From assembly GCA_041397765.1 (NCBI GenBank), contig JAWKWA010000001.1, forward strand, positions 248,001-312,000: a stretch of 64,000 nucleotides of DNA, read 5' to 3'. Numbering within the stretch: position 1 is the stretch's first letter; the number at the start of each line of letters is the position of its first letter. The notes under the pieces are model-generated. The model ran no database searches and was not told where the DNA came from. It was given only the letters and a program-made list of their open reading frames with translations. Positions 43,869-52,662 of the stretch are shown piece after piece. The position numbers were made by a program, and so were the translations under genes. Origin of the DNA: JAWKWA01 sp041397765 (lineage in GTDB: Bacteria > Pseudomonadota > Alphaproteobacteria > Rhizobiales > Hyphomicrobiaceae).

Positions 43869-45323
43869 TCAGGATGCGAGACGCTCCGCCGTTCCGGCGG
43901 GGGCATGGGATCGCATGACCCGCATCATCGCTTCGCCGACGGCGGCGATGTTGGCCTCGTCGAGACAAGAGGGATTGCTGACGGGATCGCTGATCAAGCC
44001 CTCGGACGACTGGGCGACGAGCCAGGCGAGAAAGTCCTCGATCCGCTGGTCGCGCGCGGGATCCTTGCGCATCGCATCCGCCTCGGCGATGAGGTCCGCC
44101 ATGGCGGCGCTCGTCATCGCATAGGGATCGAAGGCAGTCCTCAGCAGCAGCGGAGCAAAGAAGAGGCGGCCGAATGTGACGGCGGGAATCCCGAGGATAC
44201 CTGCCTCCATGCAAGATGTGCCGCTCGCCGAGGCGACCAGCGATGCGCGCCGCATGATCGCCATGCCGTCCTCGTCGGGATCGATCAGACGCACGCCCGG
44301 GATGCGCAGCAGCGCCTCGTAGTAGCCGAGCGAGCGATCGCCGATGGCGTGATTGTGCTCCTTCACCCAGATTTCCCAATCGAAGGGCAGGACGCGGGCG
44401 AGTGCGCGGATGGCTTCCAGCTGGTTGTCGAACGGGGCACCGAAAACGTCGACGGACGACTCGGGCTGCTTGTGCAGCGTCACGAACACGAAAGGCCGCG
44501 TCGGGTTTGCGGGAGCCCGCTCGAAGCGGGGATAGGATCGGGCCCGCACGGCATGGAGGCGCGCACCGATGCGGCGGCGGCTGCGCACCACGAGGCCGGG
44601 CACGGTGTGATCGAACCGGTCGTCGCCGGCGCGCGTCATGCCCTTGCGCGCCTCTTCCAGCCAGTGCGTGCGGAAGCGCTGCGGATTCCTGTTCGTCGTG
44701 AAGTAGTAGGGCCGCTCGCCGCGCTCGCGGACCGATCGGATGGTCGCACGCGCGATCTCGCGGTCGGCAGCGCCTGGTTCACGGATCTCGCTCACGCGGT
44801 CATGCTGCAGGGTGGGGAAGAAGGCGATGCGGCTCGAGGGCACGCGGATGGTGAACGGCGACCAGTAGTGGCCGCCTGAGGCCTGCAGGACGGCGCTGGC
44901 GATCATCTCGGGTGCCCAGGTCGGCTCGCCGAAACCGTAGTCGATGCCGTGCGCGGCGACGAACCGGTCGATCTCGCGCGCGACGATGCTGACATAGGCA
45001 TCCTTCTGCGGTCCCTGGCGCCGGTTCAGCTCGCGATCCATGATGAGGATGCTCTTCATGGAGGTGCCGCTCGCGGTCTCGATGCGCCGCAGGCGCTGGA
45101 GATCGAGCGGTGTTCCGCCCATGCCGGCTTCCCACTCCCAGCCGTGCCGATGCAGATGCAGGATGCGTCCGTCCTGCCAGCCGTCGGCCGCCAGCATCTG
45201 CGACCAGCGCTCGCCGACGCTCACCCAGTGCACCTCGGCGCCCTCGCCCGCCAGACGTTTGCCGAGAGCGCTGTAGAACGCGGTCTTCCTCTGATTGGTC
45301 ACGAAGAGTAGCCGCGGCTTCAT
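43869..45323 (-). CDS. Capsular polysaccharide synthesis-type glycosyltransferase-like protein
   Basis: A 484-residue cytoplasmic protein with a Rossmann-like start (R-L-L-F-V-T-N-Q-R-K) and a C-terminal half typical of Capsule_synth proteins: V-T-L-H-K-Q-P-E-S-S, V-K-E-H-N and A-S-G-T-S-C-M-E-A. Such proteins include Kdo transferases and other transferases of CMP-ulosonic acids. With CMP-pseudaminic acid genes around it, a role as pseudaminyltransferase is an attractive hypothesis, not proven. Confidence 0.7.
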   Translation of the reverse strand: MKPRLLFVTNQRKTAFYSALGKRLAGEGAEVHWVSVGERWSQMLAADGWQDGRILHLHRHGWEWEAGMGGTPLDLQRLRRIETASGTSMKSILIMDRELNRRQGPQKDAYVSIVAREIDRFVAAHGIDYGFGEPTWAPEMIASAVLQASGGHYWSPFTIRVPSSRIAFFPTLQHDRVSEIREPGAADREIARATIRSVRERGERPYYFTTNRNPQRFRTHWLEEARKGMTRAGDDRFDHTVPGLVVRSRRRIGARLHAVRARSYPRFERAPANPTRPFVFVTLHKQPESSVDVFGAPFDNQLEAIRALARVLPFDWEIWVKEHNHAIGDRSLGYYEALLRIPGVRLIDPDEDGMAIMRRASLVASASGTSCMEAGILGIPAVTFGRLFFAPLLLRTAFDPYAMTSAAMADLIAEADAMRKDPARDQRIEDFLAWLVAQSSEGLISDPVSNPSCLDEANIAAVGEAMMRVMRSHAPAGTAERLAS

Positions 45324-45380
45324 GAGAGTGCTCCTGCTCCTTGGCGATGGGATCGCGAGGCGGGCGATTTCGAGGTGACG

Positions 45381-46535
45381 TCAGCCCGCCAGAGAGGCGA
45401 CGGCGGCGATGACGCGGTCGATGTCGGCGGCGGTCATGGCGGGGAACATCGGCAGGGTCAGGATGTCCTCGTAGGCGGCCTCGGCGACGGGGCAAAGGCC
45501 GGGGCCGGTGCCGAACCGCTCGCGGTAGAAGCTCATCAGGTGCACGGGTCTGTAATGCACATTGGCGCCGATGCCTCGATTGCGGAGGCTTGCGAAGGCC
45601 TCGGCGCGTTCGATGCGCAGGCGGTCGAGCCGCAGCCTGACGACATAGAGATGGTGGGCATTGGTGCGGTCGGCGCGCGTCACGAGGGGCGCGACGTGTC
45701 CGAGCCCGGCAAAGCCGCGGTCATAGGCGGCGGCGATCTCCTGGCGGCGCGACACCCAGCGGTCGAGATGGGCGAGCTGCGCCATCCCGAGCGCGCATTG
45801 CACGTCGGGCAGGCGGAAATTGTAGCCGAGCTCGACCATGTCGTAGACGAAGCGGCCCTTGGTCTCGCGGCTGCGCGCGTCGCTGTCGATACCGTGATTG
45901 CGGAAACGCCGCATGTGACGTGCGAACCCGGTGTCGTCGGTGACGGTCATGCCGCCTTCACAGGTCGTCAGGTGCTTCACGGGATGGAACGAGAAGCAGG
46001 AGATGTCGGCGAGCGTGCCGGTGCGTCGGCCGCGATAGGTTGCGCCGGGAGAGTGGCAGGCATCGGCGACGAGGCGCAGGCCGTGGCGCGTCGCAATGGC
46101 GCGCAGCGCATCGTAGTCGGCGGGCTGGCCGGCATAGTCGACGGCGACGATGGCGCGCGTGCGCGGGCCGATCAGCGCCTCGACACGTGCGGGGTCGATG
46201 AGCAGCGTGTCCGGCTCGACATCGACGAAGACCGGGCGGCCGCCCTCGTAGACCGCGGCATTGGCGGAGGCCGCGAATGTGAGCGCCGGGACGATCACCT
46301 CGTCGCCGGCGCCGATGCCGATGGCGCGCATCGCGGCATGGAGTGCCGCGGTGCCGCTGTTGAGCGCGACGCCCTCGCGCGCGCCGCACCAGGCGGCGAA
46401 CGCCTCCTCGAAGGCGCCGACCTTCGGGCCGGTGGTGAGCCAGGCGGAGCGGAGCGTCTCGACCACCGCCTCGATATCGCTCTCGGCGATCTCCTGGCGG
46501 CCATAGGGGATGAATGTCTTGTCACTCACGATCAT
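45381..46535 (-). CDS. pseC: UDP-4-amino-4,6-dideoxy-N-acetyl-beta-L-altrosamine transaminase
   Basis: A 384-residue DegT/DnrJ/EryC1 family PLP enzyme. The Schiff-base lysine is K187 in F-H-P-V-K-H-L-T-T-C-E-G-G and the cofactor aspartate is D158 in V-A-D-A-C-H. The sequence start F-I-P-Y-G-R-Q is typical of PseC. It converts the PseB product to the 4-amino sugar. It follows pseB by 34 bp on the minus strand. Confidence 0.95.
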   Translation of the reverse strand: MIVSDKTFIPYGRQEIAESDIEAVVETLRSAWLTTGPKVGAFEEAFAAWCGAREGVALNSGTAALHAAMRAIGIGAGDEVIVPALTFAASANAAVYEGGRPVFVDVEPDTLLIDPARVEALIGPRTRAIVAVDYAGQPADYDALRAIATRHGLRLVADACHSPGATYRGRRTGTLADISCFSFHPVKHLTTCEGGMTVTDDTGFARHMRRFRNHGIDSDARSRETKGRFVYDMVELGYNFRLPDVQCALGMAQLAHLDRWVSRRQEIAAAYDRGFAGLGHVAPLVTRADRTNAHHLYVVRLRLDRLRIERAEAFASLRNRGIGANVHYRPVHLMSFYRERFGTGPGLCPVAEAAYEDILTLPMFPAMTAADIDRVIAAVASLAG

Positions 46536-46569
46536 TCTTGCTCCGCTGCCTCACCGTTCCGCCCGAATG

Positions 46570-47550
46570 TCAGCCGACGGTCGCCATCATGCGCTCGAGA
46601 CCGGCGGCGTCGAGCCACTCGGTGTTGATGTTGCTGGCATAGCGGAAGGTCTCGCCGACCGGCCGCCCCTTGCGCAGATAGGCCTCGGGATTCCACCAGC
46701 CGAGCGCAGGCTGAACGACGTAGCGGTCGTCGAGCTCGATGGTGTGGCGCGCATCGTCCTCGGTGATCATGACCTCGTGCAGCTTCTCGCCGGGGCGGAT
46801 GCCGATGATCTTCTGGGGCAGGTGGGGCGCCAGAACCGAGGCGAGATCGACGATGCTCATGGACGGGATCTTGGGCACGAACAACTCGCCGCCCTGCATC
46901 GTCTCGAGGCTCGAGAGCACGAACTTCACGCCCATGTCGAGCGTGATCCAGAAGCGTGTCATGCGCTCGTCGGTGATCGGCAGGTGGTCGGCGCCCCGGG
47001 CGACGAGATCCTTGAAGAAGGGCACGACGGATCCGCGCGAGCCGACGACATTGCCATAGCGCACGACCGCGAATTTCGTGCCGATGGAGCCCGACAGATT
47101 GTTGGAGGCGATGAAGATCTTGTCGGAGGCGAGCTTGGTCGCGCCGTAGAGATTGACCGGGCTGCAGGCCTTGTCGGTCGAGAGCGCGATGACGCGGTCG
47201 ACATGGCAGGAGATCGCCGCATCGACGACGTTCTCGGCGCCCATGACATTGGTCTTCACGCATTCCATCGGGTTGTACTCGGCGACCGGAACGTGCTTCA
47301 GCGCCGCGGCATGCACCACGATGTCGACCTCGCGCATGGCCATCTTGAGGCGCGGCAGGTCGCGCACATCGCCGATGAAGAAGCGCAGCCGCGGATCGCT
47401 GATGCGCTGCGCCATGGTGTACTGCTTGAACTCGTCGCGCGAGAAGACGATCAGCTTGCGCGGGTTGTGGTGCTTCAGAGTGTGCTCGATGAAGCGCGTG
47501 CCGAACGAACCGCTGCCGCCCGTGATAAGGATGCTCTTTCCGTCGATCAT
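46570..47550 (-). CDS. pseB: UDP-N-acetylglucosamine 4,6-dehydratase (inverting)
   Basis: A 326-residue SDR-type enzyme catalysing the first step of pseudaminic acid synthesis. The NADP site is G11-G-S-G-S-F-G17. The catalytic region has S-T-D-K127-A and the Y135-x-x-x-K139 pair. The sequence is very typical of PseB along its whole length. It leads the minus-strand group pseB-pseC-transferases. Confidence 0.97.
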   Translation of the reverse strand: MIDGKSILITGGSGSFGTRFIEHTLKHHNPRKLIVFSRDEFKQYTMAQRISDPRLRFFIGDVRDLPRLKMAMREVDIVVHAAALKHVPVAEYNPMECVKTNVMGAENVVDAAISCHVDRVIALSTDKACSPVNLYGATKLASDKIFIASNNLSGSIGTKFAVVRYGNVVGSRGSVVPFFKDLVARGADHLPITDERMTRFWITLDMGVKFVLSSLETMQGGELFVPKIPSMSIVDLASVLAPHLPQKIIGIRPGEKLHEVMITEDDARHTIELDDRYVVQPALGWWNPEAYLRKGRPVGETFRYASNINTEWLDAAGLERMMATVG

Positions 47551-47649
47551 TTTTGTGTTCCGGCTAACGTCATGTGGAATCCAGCCTCACGCGAAACTCA
47601 AGACCCCGGCGTGATGGCGCGAATACGCCTGTGTGATGCAACTCGTCAT

Positions 47650-47684
47650 CCGTCCGGCCATGGCGAAGATCGCCGGCCGGACGG
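47650..47684 (-). terminator. Hairpin after the hypothetical gene at 47.7 kb
   Basis: CCGTCCGGCC (47650-47659) pairs perfectly with GGCCGGACGG (47675-47684). It lies just after the stop of the minus-strand gene ending at 47692 and before pseB. There is no U tract, so it may be a processing or attenuating hairpin rather than a full terminator. Confidence 0.4.
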
Positions 47685-47691
47685 CAAGTGC

Positions 47692-48492
47692 TCAGGTGCT
47701 CTTCGATGCGACCCGCCGCTTGGCGGTCCATGCGTCGAAGTTCTTCAACTGCTCGGAAGCGAGCTCGGCGACGGCGGCGCGCAGACGGACCGGCACCTCG
47801 GCATCCGTCGCCGCGACGGCGAGATCGGCGAGGAAATCGATGGCGCGGTGGCGCGGCACATGCGTCAGCAGCGTGCGCAGGTCCGCGGCGAAGTGCTCGC
47901 GTGAGCCGGCTGGCAGTTCGCTCCAGCGCGCCGTCGCAAAGACGAGACGCCGCGACACGGCACTGTCCTCGATGCGGCCGGTCAGATAGGAGAGATCGTA
48001 GAAGGGCAGCGCGGCACGCGTGTCGCCGGTGCGGCGTGCTGTGATCTCGGCGAGACTGGCCCACAGCGCACCATTGGCGGGGGTGCGCGCAAGCTGCAAC
48101 CGCAGGCCCCTCTCGATCGCGGCGAGATGGCGGGCGAGGCCTGCCGCATCCGCGGCCATCAGGGCCGCGTCGTGGGCGGCGAAGGCCCTTTGCGTCGCGG
48201 CCTGGAGCTGCGTCGTGCCGTAGATGCCACCGCCGCCGGCCGCCAGATCCGGCTGGCTGGCGAATGTCGTGGCGCAGAGGAAGAGGCCGAGCCCGAGTGC
48301 CGGCAGGGCGAGAGCGAGCCCCGCGATGCGGTCGACCGGCAGATGCACCGTCGCGGCAGACGGCGGCGCTTCGATGCGACGGATATCGATCCCGCCCCGG
48401 CGCGGATTTGCGGTGGGCTCACGGTGCGCCGGGTGGGGGGCGGCGCTACGCTCCCCGTGGCTGGGACCTGAGCGGTGATCTCGCCTCGTCAA
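47692..48492 (-). CDS. Hypothetical protein with one membrane helix
   Basis: A 266-residue protein with a 50-residue Arg/Pro-rich cytoplasmic leader, a membrane helix (about residues 56-78) and a helical periplasmic domain rich in Ala and Arg. The start is likely TTG at 48492, eight bases after a GGGGAG ribosome site, and 13 bp after the sugar transferase stop. The helical part (A-L-W-A-S-L-A-E-I-T-A-R-R-T-G-D-T-R-A-A-L) could be a TPR-like repeat. I recognise no family; the operon position ties it to polysaccharide production. Confidence 0.65.
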   Translation of the reverse strand: MTRRDHRSGPSHGERSAAPHPAHREPTANPRRGGIDIRRIEAPPSAATVHLPVDRIAGLALALPALGLGLFLCATTFASQPDLAAGGGGIYGTTQLQAATQRAFAAHDAALMAADAAGLARHLAAIERGLRLQLARTPANGALWASLAEITARRTGDTRAALPFYDLSYLTGRIEDSAVSRRLVFATARWSELPAGSREHFAADLRTLLTHVPRHRAIDFLADLAVAATDAEVPVRLRAAVAELASEQLKNFDAWTAKRRVASKST

Positions 48493-48505
48493 GGCCGATG
48501 CTCCC

Positions 48506-50017
48506 CTAGCGGCCGGCGACGGCGACAGCGGCGGCGTGGCCGGCCATGTCGCTGCTGGCGGGCGGCGGCATCACGAAGGCGGCCTCGCGCACGGCCTCGG
48601 CAACCGCGCGGGCGTTGGTGCGCTCTCCGAACACGGCGGTGCGCAGCGTGCGCAGCAGGATATTGATGTCGAGGAGCAGCGATGCGTGGCGGATGTACCA
48701 GATGTCGAGGGCGTTCTTCTCGTCGGGCGTCAGATCGCGGCCGCCATTGACCTGCGCCCAGCCGGTGATGCCGGGACGCACGACGAGGCGGAGCTCGCGC
48801 TGGGCGGGCTGGTCGATCGGCAGCAGCGGACGGGGACCGATGAACGACATCTCGCCGGCGAGAATGTTGAAGAGCTGCGGGATCTCGTCGAGGCGGACGC
48901 GCCGCAGGAAGCGGCCGACCAGGGAATTGCGGGCGGCATCGGGCAGACGGTTGCCGTCGACATCGTGGGCGGCGCCCATGGTGCGGAACTTGTAGACGCG
49001 GAACGGACGTCCGAGATGGCCAGGGCGCTGCTGCCAGAAGATCAGCGGGAAGCCGACGTCGAGGGCGACGACGAGCGCGACGAGCAGGGTGAGCGGCGCG
49101 AGGAAGATGATGAGTGCCAGCGCGAGCGCGATATCCATGGCGCGCTTCAAAGTGATGTAGCCGCCGAGCCGGGCGTCGAGACCGCTCGCATCGGCAATCC
49201 GCAGGACATCGCTCGCCGGATCGACCGCGGCGACCGGGGGACGGTCGTCGAAGCCGAGATGCTCGGCGAGAAACTCGACATCGATCCCGCCGCGGCGCTC
49301 GATGTCGGCGAGGGCGGCGCGGCCCTCGGGGGAAAGGGTGGCGAGCGGGCTGGCGACGATGACCCGGTCGATGTCGATGCCGTGCACGCGCATCTGCGCG
49401 ATGGTCTCGCCGACGGCGGCCGAGGCGCCGAGGATCGGATGGCCGCGCATCATGCGGTTGTGCAGGTTGCGGTTGTCGTCGAGGATGCCGGCGATGACGA
49501 CGTTGTCGTGACCGAACTCTGTGACCGTGCGCATGTAGAGCTCGGTGACACGGTTCATGCCGACGATGAGGACATGGTGACGATTTGCGCCGGCGCTCGC
49601 CTGGGCCGCGCTTCCCGAGCCGGCAGTCAGGCGGGCGATCGTGCGGGCAGAGGTCATTGCCGCGACCGCGATCAGCCACTGGAACAACGGCACCGAGCGC
49701 GAGACGCCGTCGAGGCGGTCCAGGGAGAAGACGAGGAAGGCCGAGATCAGCGTCACCAGCGTCACGGCGCTGACGATGCGCAGCACATCGGGGAGCGAGA
49801 CGTAGCGCCAGAGACTGCGGTGCACGCCCATCACGACGAAGACGATGGCGGCGACCACCATGCTGACGGCCGTATAGCGCAATGCGGGGCCGATGCTCGG
49901 ATCGCGCAGTGCCTCGACGTCGAACTTGCCGAGGCCTGCAAGCGTGAGAAGCGCACCGCCTCCCACGAAGGCGACGTCAGCCGTCAGCAGCACAGCCTGG
50001 CGCAACCGGCGCATCAT
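48506..50017 (-). CDS. Undecaprenyl-phosphate sugar phosphotransferase (WcaJ/ExoY-type)
   Basis: A 503-residue inner-membrane enzyme that starts repeat-unit synthesis by moving a sugar phosphate to undecaprenyl phosphate. Four N-terminal helices and a Rossmann-like domain (H-V-L-I-V-G-M-N-R) precede a bacterial sugar transferase domain at about residues 310-475. Motifs include K-R-A-M-D-I, F-W-Q-Q-R-P-G, Y-K-F-R-T-M and L-D-E-I-P-Q-L-F-N-I. I choose the ATG at 50017 because AGGAG lies nine bases before it. Confidence 0.93.
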   Translation of the reverse strand: MMRRLRQAVLLTADVAFVGGGALLTLAGLGKFDVEALRDPSIGPALRYTAVSMVVAAIVFVVMGVHRSLWRYVSLPDVLRIVSAVTLVTLISAFLVFSLDRLDGVSRSVPLFQWLIAVAAMTSARTIARLTAGSGSAAQASAGANRHHVLIVGMNRVTELYMRTVTEFGHDNVVIAGILDDNRNLHNRMMRGHPILGASAAVGETIAQMRVHGIDIDRVIVASPLATLSPEGRAALADIERRGGIDVEFLAEHLGFDDRPPVAAVDPASDVLRIADASGLDARLGGYITLKRAMDIALALALIIFLAPLTLLVALVVALDVGFPLIFWQQRPGHLGRPFRVYKFRTMGAAHDVDGNRLPDAARNSLVGRFLRRVRLDEIPQLFNILAGEMSFIGPRPLLPIDQPAQRELRLVVRPGITGWAQVNGGRDLTPDEKNALDIWYIRHASLLLDINILLRTLRTAVFGERTNARAVAEAVREAAFVMPPPASSDMAGHAAAVAVAGR

Positions 50018-50331
50018 GTTCGGCATCTCCTGCCTTTGCGGACGTCCGGGAGCTTCCGGGGTGATCGCTTGCGAGGCGATCGGCGCGCACGGGCAGGTGG
50101 ATTGTGGACAACCTGTTGATACGATGACCGCGCCGGACGCAGAAATGCCTGATTCGCCGCGGTCGCGGTCCGTCATTCCTCGGTATGCGGGCTTTGGCGC
50201 CCATTGCGTGGTCGATCGGCAACAATGCTTAACGGGCGACGGCAATCGTCCGACAAGCGACCGCCTCTGAATGCGCGATTCGATCTGATTCTGCAATCGC
50301 AGGTTGCGGCGATCGAGCCTGGGCAGACAGC
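50018..50331. other. Spacer between sugar transferase and TetR genes
   Basis: A 314-bp spacer, both flanking genes on the minus strand. It should hold the promoter of the sugar transferase operon, but I see no convincing elements. Several C/G-rich short inverted pairs occur, none with a U tract. No gene is recognised. Confidence 0.3.
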
Positions 50332-51006
50332 TCAACGGCGCTCGATGCGCAGGAGCGGAAGCGGCCCCTGATAGCCGGGGACATGCAGCCTCAGCGCCTC
50401 GGCTGCGGCTTGGCGTGCGGCGGCGGCATCATGGCGCGGCGGGCCGAGGTGAACGTCGAGCCAGAAGCCATAGATCATGGCGGACAGGGCCTCGGCCCGG
50501 GCGGTCGCGACGGCAGGCGACAGCGGGGCATCCGGCGGCGCGGCCGCGGCGATGAGGGACGCGAGCTCACTGACATAGCGGCTGTCGAGCCGCAGTGTCG
50601 CCTCGCGATAGAGCGACTTGCCACGCGCCGCACCCCAGAGCGCGTACCAGAACGAAAGGTAGTCCGGAAAGGCCTCGGCGAAGGCGAGGTCGTGGGCGAG
50701 CGCGCGGGCGAGGCGCTCGGCTGCGGGCAATGGCGTGACGTGGACGTGGTGGACCCAGCTGCGGTCGTAGACCTCGTTGGCATGGTCGAGCGCGGCCCGG
50801 ATCAGCGGCTCCTTGCCGGCGAAATGGAAGGCGACGAGGCCGCGAGACAGGCCGGCATGCTCGGAGACAGTGGCGAGCGTCGTGGCCTCGAGGCCGCGCT
50901 CGGCGATCGAGGCGATCGTGGCCTCGAGCAGGATGGCGCGGGAGGCGGCGCTGCGGCTGCGGCGCCGGTCGGGTCGTCCTTCAGCGGTGTCGGCTCGGCT
51001 TGACAT
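50332..51006 (-). CDS. TetR family regulator, BetI-like
   Basis: A 224-residue repressor. The N-terminal helix-turn-helix (L-A-T-V-S-E-H-A-G-L-S-R-G-L-V-A-F-H-F) is followed by a BetI-type domain with F-W-Y-A-L-W-G-A. ATG codons at 51006 and 51018 are both possible; 51006 has an AGGA about eleven bases upstream. It is divergent from the MttB-family gene and a 20-bp inverted repeat lies between the two, the expected autoregulatory arrangement. Confidence 0.88.
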   Translation of the reverse strand: MSSRADTAEGRPDRRRSRSAASRAILLEATIASIAERGLEATTLATVSEHAGLSRGLVAFHFAGKEPLIRAALDHANEVYDRSWVHHVHVTPLPAAERLARALAHDLAFAEAFPDYLSFWYALWGAARGKSLYREATLRLDSRYVSELASLIAAAAPPDAPLSPAVATARAEALSAMIYGFWLDVHLGPPRHDAAAARQAAAEALRLHVPGYQGPLPLLRIERR

Positions 51007-51027
51007 CTGGGGCGGCATCCTGAAATT

Positions 51028-51047
51028 ATTTGTCCGGTCAGTCAAAT
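51028..51047. promoter_or_regulatory. Candidate TetR operator
   Basis: ATTTG (51028-51032) and CAAAT (51043-51047) bracket a 10-bp core with CCGGTCAG, forming an imperfect 20-bp palindrome in the 65-bp divergent spacer between the BetI-like regulator and the MttB-family gene. Confidence 0.45.
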
Positions 51048-51071
51048 TCATTCGCGGGAGGCTGGGCGGGA

Positions 51072-52657
51072 ATGGCGAGCGGACCGACCGGATCGGCGGC
51101 AAGGCCCTGCGGCACGAGACGGAGCGGGCGGGCGGCGCGGATCGGCCTCAGGCGGGCCGAGGACGGCGCGTCGGCAGTCAGGCCCGGATATGCCGGCGGT
51201 CAGTACCGGCCGCTCGGCGACCGCGACATGACACGCATCCATGAGGCGGCGCTCACATTGCTCGAGCGCGTCGGCATGGGGGACGCGATCGCCTCGACGC
51301 TGGAGCGGGCGCGGGCCCGCGGCTGCCGGGTGACGGAGGGCGGCCGGCTGCTCTTTCCTCGTGGCCTCGTCGAGGAGGCGATCGCGGCGGCGCCCCGACG
51401 CTATCCACTTTTCGCGCGCGACCGGGCCCTCGATCGCGAGCTTGGCAGCGACCATGTCTATTTCTGCACCGCTGGCGAGGCGGTCCGCGTCATCGATTTC
51501 GCGACCGGCGACTACCGGCCCTCGACCATCGAGGATCTCTACGACCTCTATCGCCTCGCCGACCGGCTGGAGCACATCCACCATGTCGGCCAGCCGATCA
51601 TCGCCACCGAGATCGGACCGCGCGACGCGCACGATCTCTCGGTCGCCTATGCCGGCATCTCAGGCACCAGGAAATCCTTCGGCTTCTCGACGGCGACGGT
51701 CGGCAATGTCGAGAAGATGGTCGAGATGGGCGACATCGTGCTCGGCGAGACGGGCGCGTTCCTGAAGCGACCGTTCTGCACGATCGGCCACTGCCCGATC
51801 GTCTCGCCGCTCAAGTTCGGCCGGGAGACCAGCGAGGTGGCGGTGCGCTGCGCCGAGCTCGGGCTGGTGTCGGACATGTGCGTGGCGCCGCTTGCCGGCG
51901 CGACGGCGCCGGCCGCGCTCGCAGGCGCGCTGGCGCAGGCGATCGCAGAGACGCTCGCCGGGCTCGTGCAGGTCTACCTCGTCGACCCTGCCGCCCGGAT
52001 GCATTTCGGCAATTGGATCTTCGTCGCCGACCTCAGGACCGGCGGTTTCTCGGGGGGCTGCGGCGAGACCGCGGTGCTGATGGCGGCGGCCGCACAGATG
52101 GCGCGCTTCTACGATCTGCCCGGCTCGATCGCCGCCGGCATGACCGATGCGAAAGTGCTCGACTACCAGGCCGGCTACGAGAAGGGCATCTCCATGGCCC
52201 TGGCGGGCCTTGCGGGCGGCGGGCTCGTCATGGAGGCAGGCGGCATGATGGCGAGCCTCATGGGCACGTCGTTCGAGGGGCTGGTGCTCGACAACGATCT
52301 GATCGGCGCGGTGCAGCGCACGCTGCGTGGCATCGAGGTCAGCGACGAGACGCTGTCGATCGATGTCATCGAGGATGTGGTGCTGCGCGGGCCCCAGCAC
52401 TTCCTCGGTCATCCCCAGACGCTCGCGCTCATGGAGAGCAGGTATCTCTATCCGAGGTCGCCAACCGCATGTCGCTGTCGGAGTGGGAGGCGGCGGGACG
52501 GCCGGGCGCGCTTCAAGCCGCGCGGGAGAAGGCGCAGGCGATCCTTTCGACCCACTATCCGCGCACGATCGACGAGTCGACGGACAGGCTGCTGCGCGAG
52601 CGCTACCCGATCAGGCTCGCGCGGGCGGCGATGCAACCGGGCAATGGAAGGTGGTGA
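51072..52657 (+). pseudogene. Trimethylamine methyltransferase family protein (MttB-like), frameshifted
   Basis: An MttB/COG5598 family protein of about 528 residues if repaired. These enzymes move methyl groups from quaternary or tertiary amines to a corrinoid protein. The N-terminal R-R-S-G-R-A-A-R-I-G-L-R and I-H-E-A-A-L-T-L-L-E-R-V-G-M are typical. After L-M-E-S-R-Y-L-Y-P the frame breaks near 52454: the conserved end (E-V-A-N-R-M-S-L-S-E-W) continues in the next frame to a TGA at 52657. One missing base, for example CCGAGG instead of CCGGAGG, explains it. No corrinoid protein gene is nearby. It may be a true mutation or an assembly error. Confidence 0.8.
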
Positions 52658-52662
52658 GGGCG

